NCBI GenBank assembly: GCA_964019695.1
Contig: OZ026520.1
Coordinates: 95,643,824 to 95,707,823 of the forward strand
Source: Loripinus fragilis
Taxonomy: Eukaryota; Mollusca; Bivalvia; Lucinida; Lucinidae
Reading direction: 5' to 3'
DNA: 64,000 bases
This document shows positions 55,153-64,000 of this stretch, in pieces. Position numbers and translations under genes: made by a program. Numbering within the stretch: the stretch's first letter is position 1; every line of letters starts with the position of its first letter. The notes under the pieces are model-generated. The model was not told the origin of the DNA. It did not search any database and worked only from the letters and a program-made list of their open reading frames with translations.

Positions 55153-55280
55153 ATTAAAATGCAAGAATCACATTTTTACTATGCAAGAATCACATTTTTA
55201 CTATGCAAGAATCACATTTTTACTATGCAAGAATCACATTTTTACTATGCAAGAATCACATTTTTACTATGTTATATTAA
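55153..55280. repeat. 22 bp minisatellite, about five copies
   Basis: Five near-perfect copies of ATGCAAGAATCACATTTTTA CT run in tandem. They lie in the intron between the two 5' exons of the pogo-like transposase. Chance plus-strand open frames arise from it. Confidence 0.9.
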
Positions 55281-55651
55281 TACAATCATTAATACAATCA
55301 TTCTAAAAGCTGGTTGTAATAATACCTGGATTGTATTTGTTCCTAAACAATCATACATTGAATCAAGTTGGTGCAACTGATTCAGAATATAATGCAAAAA
55401 TGCATTTTATCTATCATTTTTTGCATAAAAAATAAGGCAGGTTTAGCGGTCGATACTGTTTTTATGGACAAAACTAACCACGTGATAGTCATGTGACTTT
55501 GACGCACGGATGACAGCAAACGCAGCAGACAAATATCATCGGATTGAGTTGAATGAAAAAAGTTTATTTGACTACTAACTTCTACAAACTTTTGGGTATA
55601 AGGAAAATATGTAAAAATGACACCATGTTGATAATATGAGCAATAACTTAC

Positions 55652-55675
55652 CGGCAGAATCTTCATTTTCAACAT
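55652..55675 (-). CDS. Pogo-like transposase, short first coding exon
   Basis: ATG at 55675 begins MLKMKILP, followed by a CCG|GTAAGT donor at phase 0 that joins exon 2. It is a tiny exon, but the start context, donor and matching acceptor at 55058 agree. An alternative is that translation starts at the first Met of exon 2 (two codons in). Confidence 0.55.
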
Positions 55676-55714
55676 GTTGAAGGCGAGCGAAAGTGGAGTG
55701 CAAAGAGTCCTCAA

Positions 55715-55735
55715 AACTTCCGTATGACGTCACGA
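55715..55735 (-). promoter_or_regulatory. ETS-like and CRE-like sites upstream of transposase
   Basis: TGACGTCA (55725-55732) is a perfect CRE palindrome, and CGGAAG on the minus strand (55717-55722) is an ETS-core word. They lie 40-60 bases upstream of the inferred start. This compact pair looks like a TATA-less promoter, though no experimental support exists. Confidence 0.45.
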
Positions 55736-55931
55736 GTTTATGTGTACACAGCGCGAGAGGCGGAAAAACAACAGTGCGTGATTATTGTGTAGCGTGAAAA
55801 AGGAGGATACTTAGTAAAAATTTCTTGTCAAGTACACTAAAAACATGTATTTTATGGTGAATTTTATGGCCTGTTCCGGTTATGGAGGTCCATTCTTGTC
55901 TATTCCGGTGCATTCCGGTCCATTCCTGTTA

Positions 55932-56740
55932 GTAAACGCACCCCTCGAAATCTGCCTTTTTACATGGAGTCGAATCGGACCGATCAATTCCAATGAATTT
56001 CCACGCAGTCGCGAAAACCCATTGCATAGCAATAGGAGTTCAATAAATCAATATGACATTGCATAAATTCATAATGAAAAATTCTTAGATATTCTGTTGA
56101 TTCATATTCACAAAGTTATAAAAGCTAATTGTTCTTAAGAGTTATATATAAATATCATTGCTTTTGTTACCGTCATGACTTTCCTCAAAATAAGACCGGA
56201 TTGATAAGAATATCGCGAACTCTCTTCTGTAAACACGAACGCACTGGAACAAACTGAGACAGTCAATCGAGTCCAGCCTAGCATCGAGAAGTTCACTGAC
56301 AAGTCAGTTCACCGACACCCATTTTGAAGACAATTCACCGACAGAATTGAAGACAGTTCAGCGACAAATTTTATATCGTATTTATATGGAATGTCACAAT
56401 TTTCACTATTTATTGATGTTATGATTAACGAAGGTCCAATATAAAGCTAATTAAATTACCTATTTGCTATTGCAATATGATTTTATTAGACATGCATACA
56501 ACTGCATGTATAGCGATCATTACATTGTCTGTGCGAAAAAGTCCTATATCACTAACGTTAAATAACTATATAAAAATAAAAATGTAGGCCTGAACAAATC
56601 TGTTTAAATATTCAATAGGAATACTTTGAATTGCTGGTGAATTTCATCAAAAATAATGCACGCTTGGCTATGGGATCACATCAATATAGCTTCATGTAGC
56701 AATCAAATGTCTATATATTAATCATTAATAAGTGCAGGTT
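55932..56740. other. Unassigned DNA between pogo-like element and LINE
   Basis: A short internal repetition (AAGTTCACTGACA, CAGTTCACCGACA, CAATTCACCGACAG near 56285-56345) is the only visible structure. No gene. Confidence 0.4.
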
Positions 56741-57096
56741 GGGAGGGCGTTCCAATGTACGATTGTTTGGGGGTAAAGAAGCTGTATTTATAATAGTTGG
56801 TAGAGGTTGGGATCTGTTTATATGCCAGAGGTGTGGATGAATTTAGACTCCCTTCGATTTGGTATTAAGTATGCTTATGCAGGGATAGCAACAAGGTCAT
56901 AGGTGACCTTATACATCATGACGAGTCGACTATCTATGCATCTCTGGTCTAGAGTACGCCATTTGAGTTTTCCAAGCATTGTGGTAACGCTAGAGGTTTG
57001 TCGGTAGTCACGAGTAGCCCACCGGGCAGCCCTGCATGAAACAGATTCAAGTTTGTATATGTCAGTAGCAGTGTGTGGGGACCTTACAGTAGAAGC

Positions 57097-57234
57097 TTTT
57101 GTTTGATTTGATTCTTTACGTCCACTCAACAATCTTTCAGTTATGCGGGACGGGTCTTCCTGGGTTGAACCAGTACTAAGCTAGGATAAATGTGTCTTGC
57201 TCAAGGACCACAACGCAGTGACGCCGGTGAGGCA
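57097..57234 (-). mobile_element. Family 2 SINE, head-truncated, in LINE RT
   Basis: The body TTTGATTTGATTCTTTACGT to ACGCAGTGACGCCGGTGAGG is present; the tRNA head is lost. A 13 bp duplication TTACAGTAGAAGC flanks it at 57084-57096 and 57235-57247. Removing it rejoins the LINE reading (STV|RSPHTA). Confidence 0.88.
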
Positions 57235-57444
57235 TTACAGTAGAAGCATATTCCAACTGTGGCCGGATGAGAGTTTTATATGCTGTTGACTTTAAGTCTT
57301 GATTATGTACCTTGATGTTCCTCTTTAGGAACCCTAGTGTTTGGTTAGCTTTTTTTGGTGATGTTGTCTATGTGAGTTCCCCAGTTTAGGTCGTCCAATA
57401 TGGTGACCCCTAGGTATTTTGCAGCAGATACACTTTCTACGTTT

Positions 57445-58610
57445 TAATTTTTTGCTTCAGAAAAACCTAAAAAATATCATGCATGGTCGTGTCAAAATGT
57501 ATGTGATGCGCTGACCTTTTTGTTGGACAACATTTTTATTCGATTTGGCACCAAGCTCTATAGACAAGTAGTTGGGATTCCTATGGGCACTAATTGTGCT
57601 CCCCTGGTTGCAGATTTATTCCTGTTTTGTTGTGAGAGGGACTTTATTATGTCTCTTTCTGATGATAAGCAGGCTGATGTTATTGATGCGTTTAACACTA
57701 CTTCCAGATATTTGGACGACATTTTAAATATTAAATGTTTATTTTGACAATATGGTAAAAGTAAGTAAGGTTGCAAAGATCAGGAAACGATACAATCAAG
57801 TACCACACCTGACCCAGGATACCAATGGGAAAGTGACAAACTCACAGAAGACAGCACAAACGAGAGCCAAGAAGTCAAATATACCCTTCAGAGCTCTAAC
57901 TAAATAAAGCCAATGCCTCTGATACCAAAGCCGCATTTTTGAGCGGCTCTTCCTCGCGGTGCCACAGGGTTGTCTGCGGTTTGTGATTGTGGTATTTCTT
58001 GATCATACTCACTTACTATTTTTGCATTTGTCAATTTCTAATGATATTGTTTCTACCAAAATTTATTATAAACGTGGCGACTTTGATTTTGAAATTGTCA
58101 ATTTCCCATTTTTAGATGGTGATGTTCCTCGTTCTACATACTATGGAGTCTATATCTCTCAACTCATTCGTTTTGCTAGAGCATCTAGCTATGTTGCTGA
58201 CTTCAACACTCGCAATAAATTGTTAACTCAGAAACTTCTTAAACAAGGCTATCGGTATCATAAACTTCGCAAAACTTTTTCAAAATTTTATAGACGTTAC
58301 TATGATTTGATTTCTAAATTCCAAGTTGGACTTAAATCTCTCTTGCGCCAAGGACTTTCGGAACCTGATTTCTATGGTGACTTGGTGTATAAATTGAAGA
58401 AGTTGTTGGTTCTAATAATTTCTCATCGCAGTTCATTAAAATAATTTCCCATTATAAAAAGATTGGCTATAACATTAATGTATTGCAACAGACTGCATGC
58501 TTGGTAGTCAACCCAATCACAGTTGGCAACTTTGCTTTCCTCTTTAATTGCACGCCAGTGGGTCGGACTTCAGACTCTATGATGGTTCCGACTTAAAGAC
58601 TTATCTATTG
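57445..58610 (+). pseudogene. Penelope-like reverse transcriptase, split
   Basis: The first part has VVGIPMGTNCAPLVADLFLF and the catalytic box SRYLDDILNI (57570-57735). After the inserted block the reading resumes with HLSISNDIVSTKIYYKRGD (58025 on), then NFPFLDGDVPRS and YGVYISQLIRFARASS, the conserved Penelope thumb region. A frameshift near 58410 moves the tail, ISHYKKIGYNINVLQQTACL and VNPITVGNFAFLFNC, to another frame. About 25-30 residues between the two parts appear lost at the insertion. Confidence 0.82.
57762..58022. mobile_element. Composite of two opposed Penelope 3' ends inside PLE-1
   Basis: The left part (57762-57880) is the reverse complement of the PLE-1 3' end; the right part (57938-58020) is the PLE-2 3' end in sense orientation. 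An unassigned ~55 bp spacer lies between. The T-run/A-run terminus of each faces outward into the broken RT gene. Confidence 0.75.
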
Positions 58611-59315
58611 ATGAAATGGTAGGGGCCTGATGCTTTGGCTGTTTGTCGGGCCCACCGGGGTTTACCTGTTGGATTTTTTTTGCTCCGGTATTCAGTTTTA
58701 TTTACTGTTGAGACCTTATCTTTGCTTTATCTCCTTGTTATATCTTGATTTATATGTTTTAGGAGATGATGCATTGATAAGTTAGGGGTCTTTCATGCAA
58801 ACCAAATATCTATGTGTCTTGATCCACATCTGAATTAAGGGTGAGATTGGCGCCGTTAAACCAGTTTAAGCCCTCCAGTAAAATATTTTACTGACCGTTC
58901 CAAGGCGTACCGTGGATCTTTTATGTTTTTGTTCTGTCTTTAGTTTGCTATGTCTTTGTGCACGTCTGTTTAATTGTGCTTTGTGGTCACCTGCTGGGAA
59001 AGGGCTGACCTCTTGGCTCTCGTTTGTGGTGTCTGCTGTGAGTTTGTCACTTTCCCATTGGTATCCTGGGTCAGGTGTGGTACTTGATTGTATCAATTCC
59101 TGATCTTTGCACCCTTACTAACTTTCTAGTTCCGTATTGTGAAGGGAGTATTTGGAGGGTATGGGAGTCTTCAACCTGCTAACATGTAACACCTGACATT
59201 TTGAGGGGTTAAAGCTCATGTCCCATTTCTCCAGTTTGTGGAGGTCTTCTTGCATGATGTTTGCTTCGGATATGTTGCTGATGCAAAGGTATATGGCAGT
59301 GTCATCTGCGAAAAA

Positions 59316-60109
59316 AAGTAAGTGAGTATGATCAGGAAATACCACAATCACAAACTGCAGACAACCCCGTGGCACCGCGAGGAAGAGCCGCTCAACCATC
59401 ACGAGACACCAGGAAGACAAATTAAGCAAATCAATCAGCTCTCTCTTCCCCATCAAGATGATTGCAATACTAGAATGGACATAACGTAACATACAACAAA
59501 ACATAGAACATTTACAGACTCCCACAATGGGAGTAACAATAAACAAAAAGTCAACAACAGCAGAACCACCGCCTTAGAACGGACAGCAGCCTAAGCCACC
59601 GAGGGCTTAAATGCATTTTACTGGTACCTAATCTTCGCCCTAGATTCTGTTGTTGTTGAAGTGCAAGAAATGTTCAGCTGGCATGGAGGCCATCTAACTA
59701 ATGCAATTTTTCATCATGGAAAACACTCTAATCAAATTAACACTCCATGATGAAACAAAGAAAAGGGCTCATGACTCACAGATAGTCAGAGCTAAAGAAA
59801 ACCTCAAGTTGAGCCACGGTGGGTCCAGCTACAGATAAGCATCAGGCACCAACCCACCGATTAAAGCTTTACGTCAGAATTGTCATAGAGTCTGAGGCCT
59901 GACCCACCGTCATGCAATTAAAGAGGAAAGCTTAGCTATAAACCGTGATTGGGTTTAAAACTAGGCATGCAGACTGTCGCATGATATCCAAATTATATCC
60001 AACCCTTATATAATGTTTTACTATCTTTTTGAATTGATCAATAAAATTAGGTTTTCCAACAATTCTTTTGAATTTATAGACTAAATCACCATAAAATATA
60101 GGTTCTGAT
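59316..60109 (-). mobile_element. Penelope-like element PLE-2, 5'-truncated
   Basis: On the minus strand it begins in the RT tail (a reading with [17 protein letters not shown], then ITVYS) near 60109-59930, followed by a long 3' region ending CCTGATCATACTCACTTAC and a T-run at 59316. It splits the LINE RT just before the FADD codons. The duplication is at most a few bases (AAG or A-run). Confidence 0.8.
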
Positions 60110-60343
60110 AAGTCTGACTCTTGACCTTACACGCTCAGGTAGGTCATTTATGTATGCAAGAAATAAGATGGGTCCAAGAACAGAGCCCTGCGGGACGCCA
60201 GAGGAGACTGGTATTGCGCTGGACTGGAAGACGTTTGTAACTACAGACTGTTTTCTATTGTCTAAAAAGGTTTTGATCCATTTTAAAGTGTCTCCTCTGA
60301 TACCATAAAGATGAAGTTTTTGTAGTAATTTTTCATGTGCAAC

Positions 60344-60817
60344 TGGGGTTTACCTGTTGGATTTCTTTTGCTCCGGTATTCAGTTTAATTTACTGTTGAG
60401 TCCTTATCCTTGCTTTATCTCCTTGTTATATCTTGATTTATATGTTTTAGGAGATGATGCATTGATAAGTTAGGGGTCTTTCATGCAAACCAAATATCTA
60501 TGTGTCTTGATCCACATCTGAATTAAGGGTGAGGTTGGCGCTGTTAAACCGGTTTAAGCCCTCCAGTAAAATATTTTACTGACCGTTCCAAGGCGGTACT
60601 TCTTTTGTGGATCTTTTATGTTTTTGTTCTGTCTTGTGTTTGCTATGTTTTGTGCGCGTCTGTTTATATGTGCTTTGTGGTCACCTGCTGGGAAAGGGCT
60701 GACCTCTTGGCTCTCGTTTGTGGTGTCTTCTGTGAGTTTGTCACTTTCCCATTGGTATCCTGGGTCAGGTGTGGTACTTGATTGTATCGATTCCTGATCT
60801 TTGCACCATTACTTACT
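60344..60817 (+). mobile_element. PLE-1 3' region in LINE RT
   Basis: Starting at TGGGGTTTACCTGTTGG, it copies 58662-59120 with high identity and ends CACCATTACTTACTT. Removal rejoins LINE codons for KAFDK|VAHEKL. Only 3' untranslated sequence is present, so this insertion was severely 5'-truncated. Confidence 0.85.
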
Positions 60818-62159
60818 TTTATCAAACGCTTTACTAAAATCTAGTAAAATTAAATCTGTTTGTTTTCTTGACTGCATATTTTTGGAAAGTTCGTCAATTA
60901 ACATGATCAGCTTGGTCTCACAGGACCACTTCTCTCAGAACCCAAGCTGCAGGTCATAAAGAATATTTTGGTTTGTGAAGTGTTTTGAAATGTTGGAGGC
61001 TACAATATGTTCTAGGACTTTACATAGGTCACATGTTAGGGAAATAGGGCAGTAATTTGCGGGATCAGTTTTGTCACCTTTTTTAAATATTGGGGACACA
61101 TTTGCATTTGGCCTGGTCAATGGACCTTTGAAAAATCACTTGGAGGATGGGGGCTAATTCTTTATGGAGGTTTTGGAGCACAATAGGTTTGAGCTGGTCT
61201 GGGCCTGGTGCCTTATGGGGTTTGAGCTTCTTCAATAGACTCTCAATTCCTTTAGTTGAAATTTTGATGTCTGCCATTTTAGTATAGGGGCTAGATGTGG
61301 GGTATGGTTGACCCTAGAATCATGCGTATCCTGTATGGTCATTTGAGCTAGGGCTTTTAGAGATGAGGGGGATTTAGGGCTGAAAACGAAGTGGAACTGT
61401 TGGTTGAGGGTATTAGCCTTATCTACATCTTTAGTGAATGTCTTTCCATTTGCCTTGAAGGATGAAATGCCACTGGTGTCTTGCTTGGAGTGTTTTAGTA
61501 GTGAGTATAGCTTCTTAGTATTGACCTTGGTTGGACTAGTTAGGTCATCTGTTTCTGGGTTTATTCCTAGAATATCTCCGATGTATCTTTCAGATATTAG
61601 GCGCACCACATTTTTGTATTCTAAGAACTTTTTAAGGTCAGTGGGTCTATTAGATCTGGTCCAGCGCTTATAATATTTATCCCTCCTACGAATGAGGCGG
61701 CGAATTTCTTGATTTATCCAAGGGAAGCCATCTCATGATTTGGCCTTACGAGTAGGGATAAAGATTTGTATACCTTGCTGGAGTTTAGTGATAAACTCAT
61801 CCCACAGAACCTGAGTGTCTGCGGTAGCAAGGTCTGACAAGACAACTTTGTGGAAATCCCTCATGGATTGTTTTAGCTGGTCCCAGTCAGCTTTTTTTGT
61901 ACAATAGGACATGACATGTGACCTGCTTGGTTATTTTAGGCTAAGCATTAATTCAACTTGGACAATACCATGGTCAGAAAGACCAGGGAGAACAATTGTC
62001 TTGTCAATGAGGGTAGGATTTGAAGTTAGGAAAAGGTCCAATATGTTTTGACATCGAGTTGGTGAGGTCACCATCTGTTCCAGTAGGCAATCATTAAAGG
62101 CCTCAAGGACAGCTTTCTGGATCAGGACAACTTCATGACAATCGTATGATGTGGTCATG

Positions 62160-62720
62160 TTGTAAGGAATATCGAATCCAAATGAAAGATGCTAGCTTGA
62201 TACTACACTATTTGGATCCAGTCAGTGATTTCAACATCAAAGATTTAGATGATATTGATGTTCCTACGTTTATTCATAATAAGTCAGTAGTGGAAGTGTC
62301 AGAGCAGCTCAGCTCAATCAATGAAGCTAACAAAATTTACACATATTCAAAGATTTACAAAAACTTCACTTGCCAAACATATCTTAGTTTGGTCTTTCTA
62401 AAACAGTCACCAAAGAACTTTCAAAGCTAAGAATAAGTTCACATGACTTAATGATTGAAAGAGATCGCTATTTTAGACCAATAATACCAAGAAATCAAAG
62501 AGTGTGTTTAAATTGTGAGCAAGTAGAAGACAAAATACTTTTTATGTTATTCTGCAGTAAATTTAAAGATTTAAGAATACTGCTATTCCAACGACTGAAT
62601 ATTCACACTCATGACCTGAGGCCAAATACTGTAGAGGCATTCTCAGTATTATCAAAGCTACTTAATCCGACAATGAAAAAGAGACAAAATATATCTGCAA
62701 CTATATTTCCGATGCAATGA
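62160..62720 (+). pseudogene. LINE C-terminal fragment 1
   Basis: The reading, after one frameshift near 62400, gives LRISSHDLMIERDRYFRPII followed by a C-x2-C...H/C cluster (VCLNCEQVEDKILFMLFC). It corresponds to the C-terminal domain seen at 63700-63940, so it belongs to the same LINE type. It is 5'-truncated against the CR1-like element on its left. Confidence 0.65.
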
Positions 62721-63120
62721 AGGTCAGATAGTCTGTTGGTTTGGTTGTTTGTTACTGGTATATGGTAGTTTGGGTGTCGACAGCTTAGGGACTCGCATAA
62801 ATATGGTTCTAAAAGCAGCACAATTGGAGACTATAAGCTAAAGGTTATGCGGGTCCCTGTAGTCCGGACTTTTCTCTCAAGTTATCATGTTCCAGTTAAA
62901 TTTAAGACCATAATATGTGATGTTATTGTTGTTATTTTTGTACGGTGAACACTTGCTATGTAGTTGGTATGTTGTTGTTGTTGTTGTTGTTGTGAGGGCT
63001 CCAGCCTGGTTAGGCTCAACAGCTTAGTTTAAGCTGAGTTTATAATGGGACTTTTAAAACCACGTTAAAATAAGCATAAAAATATTAATAATATATTGTC
63101 AGTCAGATTTATATAAGAGG
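62721..63120. repeat. LINE 3' UTR with GTT microsatellite
   Basis: Sequence after the LINE C-terminus includes GACAGCTTAGGGACTCGCAT and about eight GTT/TTG triplets (62969-62993). TATAATGGGACTTTTAAAAC follows. No coding potential. It is probably the 3' untranslated region of the preceding LINE and its boundary. Confidence 0.5.
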
Positions 63121-64000
63121 GCTTTAAGAGCTCAGTTTAAACTTACTATGTGTTTCTCAAATATGACCCCTAAGCTAGATACCTTAATACACTTGTTTGA
63201 ATATACAGTTGAGCCGGTGGTACTTTATGGTAGTGAAATATTGGGAACAGTTAACATTTTATCATCAAAAACTAAAAAGGCAGACTTCTCCCTCAAACAT
63301 TTATTTGTAAACTTTCTATGTGATAAACTGCTAATAAAATTTTTGAAATACATATCAAAAATTAATAAAAAGTCTGCAAATCTAGCTGTGTTAAGTGATT
63401 TCGGTAGATATCCTTTGTGTATCAAAGTTATTACAAACACATGCAAATTTTTGCAGAGACTACTTACTACTAATTCAGTGTGACTACAAGGTGCATATAA
63501 AGAAAGTAGTCTAATCGCAACTAATGAGAAAATGAGTTGGGTGGCATGTGTCGAATTTATATCAAAACATATTGGTGTTTCTTCCAAGTTGGCCTATCAC
63601 CAACATTTTTCCTCAATAGTAAAAACTAACCTTATAAATCGATTTAAAAATAATTTAAACATTACCTTAGTCAAGTACAAAGACACAAATGAAGGGAAGT
63701 TAAGGACATATGCTCTTTTTTAAACACATTTTCAAAAAGAGAAATATCTTTCTGTAATCAAAGATACCGAAATTCGCAAATGTTTTATGTCTTTCCGTAT
63801 CAGTTCACATAAACTAGAAATAGAAAGAGGTAGGTACAAAAAGTTGGATGTAAAAGATAGGCTTTGCAAAATATGTAACACTGGAGCCATTGAAGATGAG
63901 CAACATTTATTGTTTAATTGCAGTGCTTATCACTCACTGCGGTATTCTTTTATGGAGAAGGTGGGGCAGACATGCAAAAACTTTTCAATTTTATCACAAG
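63121..64000 (+). pseudogene. LINE reverse transcriptase C-terminal region (runs off window)
   Basis: Readings include YTVEPVVLYGSEILG, FLCDKLLIKFLKYISKINKK, GKLRTYALF and then FRISSHKLEIERGRYKKLDV followed by a C-x2-C...H-x4-C cluster (LCKICNTGAIEDEQHLLFNC). This arrangement is the conserved end of a group of invertebrate LINEs ('R.SSH.L.IE.GRy...R.C..C....iEDE.H...C'). In-frame stops at 63481 and 63721 break the reading. The 3' end lies beyond the window. Confidence 0.75.

Larger units (their letters stand above)
44763..55929 (-). mobile_element. Pogo/Tigger-like DNA transposon, interrupted by hAT
   Basis: Terminal inverted repeats ACAGGAATGGACCGGAACGC (left) and the inverse at 55868-55929 match over about 55 bp and contain repeated CCGGAATG words; TA flanks both sides (44761-44762, 55930-55931). 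The transposase gene is on the minus strand in two halves, 55675-54435 and 48066-46867, separated by a 6.26 kb hAT-type element. Without that insertion the transposon would be about 4.9 kb. TA flanks plus a Psq/CENP-B/DDE protein are the pogo group of Tc1/mariner. Confidence 0.85.
57439..59120 (+). mobile_element. Penelope-like element PLE-1, 5'-truncated
   Basis: A 7 bp duplication ACTTTCT (57432-57438, 59121-59127) flanks the copy. It begins inside the reverse transcriptase, carries the RT end and conserved tail, and has a ~500 bp 3' region ending GATCTTTGCACCCTTACTAA. It is interrupted internally by 57762-58022. The 3' region recurs at 17862, 31141 and 60344. No GIY-YIG endonuclease is seen after the RT; an N-terminal one, as in some Penelope groups, would have been lost with the 5' end. 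Confidence 0.85.
56740..62158 (-). mobile_element. CR1/Jockey-like LINE, cut by three Penelope copies and a SINE
   Basis: In minus order: the endonuclease end (62158-61931, VTSPTRCQNILDLFLTSNPT and PGLSDHGIVQVE), a linker, then RT from about 61280 (LKPHKAPGPDQLKP; CPISLTCDLCKVLEHI, where a conserved Tyr-Arg has become Cys-Pro) to the KAFDK motif at 60820. After a PLE-1 insertion it continues (60343-60110, with [10 protein letters not shown]); after PLE-2 the FADDTAIYL box follows (59315-59128); after PLE-1 come KYLGVTILDD (57431-57235) and, after a SINE, SPHTATDIYKLESV (57083-56875). Each gap closes in sequence. Point stops and a one-base insertion are present. Confidence 0.85.

Noticed and set aside
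55117..55380. Plus-strand 87-codon protein with five identical repeats
   Set aside because: It is only the 22 bp minisatellite read in one frame, antisense within an intron of the transposase gene.

Overview
This is eukaryotic, AT-rich genomic DNA dominated by transposable elements, with one recognisable host gene. The repeat types suggest a bivalve mollusc: tandem core repeats ending in ACGG or CAGA microsatellites (the oyster 'pearl' style), several tRNA-headed SINEs, Penelope-like and DIRS-like elements, and many hairpin MITEs. I cannot name the species from the sequence alone. There are no prokaryotic operons, no CRISPR array and no rRNA.

Host gene. A FASTKD-family (FAST kinase domain-containing, mitochondrial RNA-binding) gene runs on the minus strand across at least 37 kb. 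I could place five exons: A (39456-40094, start codon and probable mitochondrial targeting sequence), B (19250-21191, most of the helical-repeat body), D (7695-7799), E (5152-5244) and F (2840-2927). Splice phases agree at every junction (0, 1, 1, 1). The remaining C-terminal (RAP) end should lie to the left of the window. The A-B intron is about 18 kb and the B-D intron about 11.4 kb; both are filled with nested mobile elements.

Region by region. 1-5 kb: SINEs, a piggyBac-like MITE split by a SINE, and a pearl-like tandem element carrying a 3'-truncated LINE fragment. 5-9.4 kb: exons E and D, a Penelope remnant, hairpin MITEs and a ~90 bp minisatellite that reuses the end of exon D. 9.4-17.2 kb: a defective DIRS-like retrotransposon (minus) interrupted by a 784 bp TA-flanked MITE, a 1.95 kb CACTG-ended element and Penelope 3' ends. 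17.2-24 kb: a large hairpin, exon B, and a MITE split by a Helitron-like element. 24-29.3 kb: a long-inverted-repeat element with a decayed gene. 29.4-35 kb: mostly unrecognised DNA plus MITEs. 35.2-38.7 kb: a nearly full-length APE-type LINE with a PHD-like finger. 39-41 kb: exon A and SINEs. 44.8-55.9 kb: a pogo/Tigger-like transposon with inverted ends, cut by a 6.26 kb hAT-type insertion with a perfect 8 bp duplication. 56.7-62.2 kb: a CR1/Jockey-like LINE (minus) cut by three Penelope insertions and a SINE. 62.2-64 kb: LINE C-terminal ends on the plus strand.

The most notable observations concern mobile DNA at the splice sites of the host gene. Two different MITEs sit directly at the 5' splice sites of exons A and B, and in each case GGTATG, which contains the donor, is duplicated at the far side of the MITE. 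A minisatellite beside exon D is built from copies of that exon's 3' boundary. All functional statements are inferences from sequence; no searches were run.
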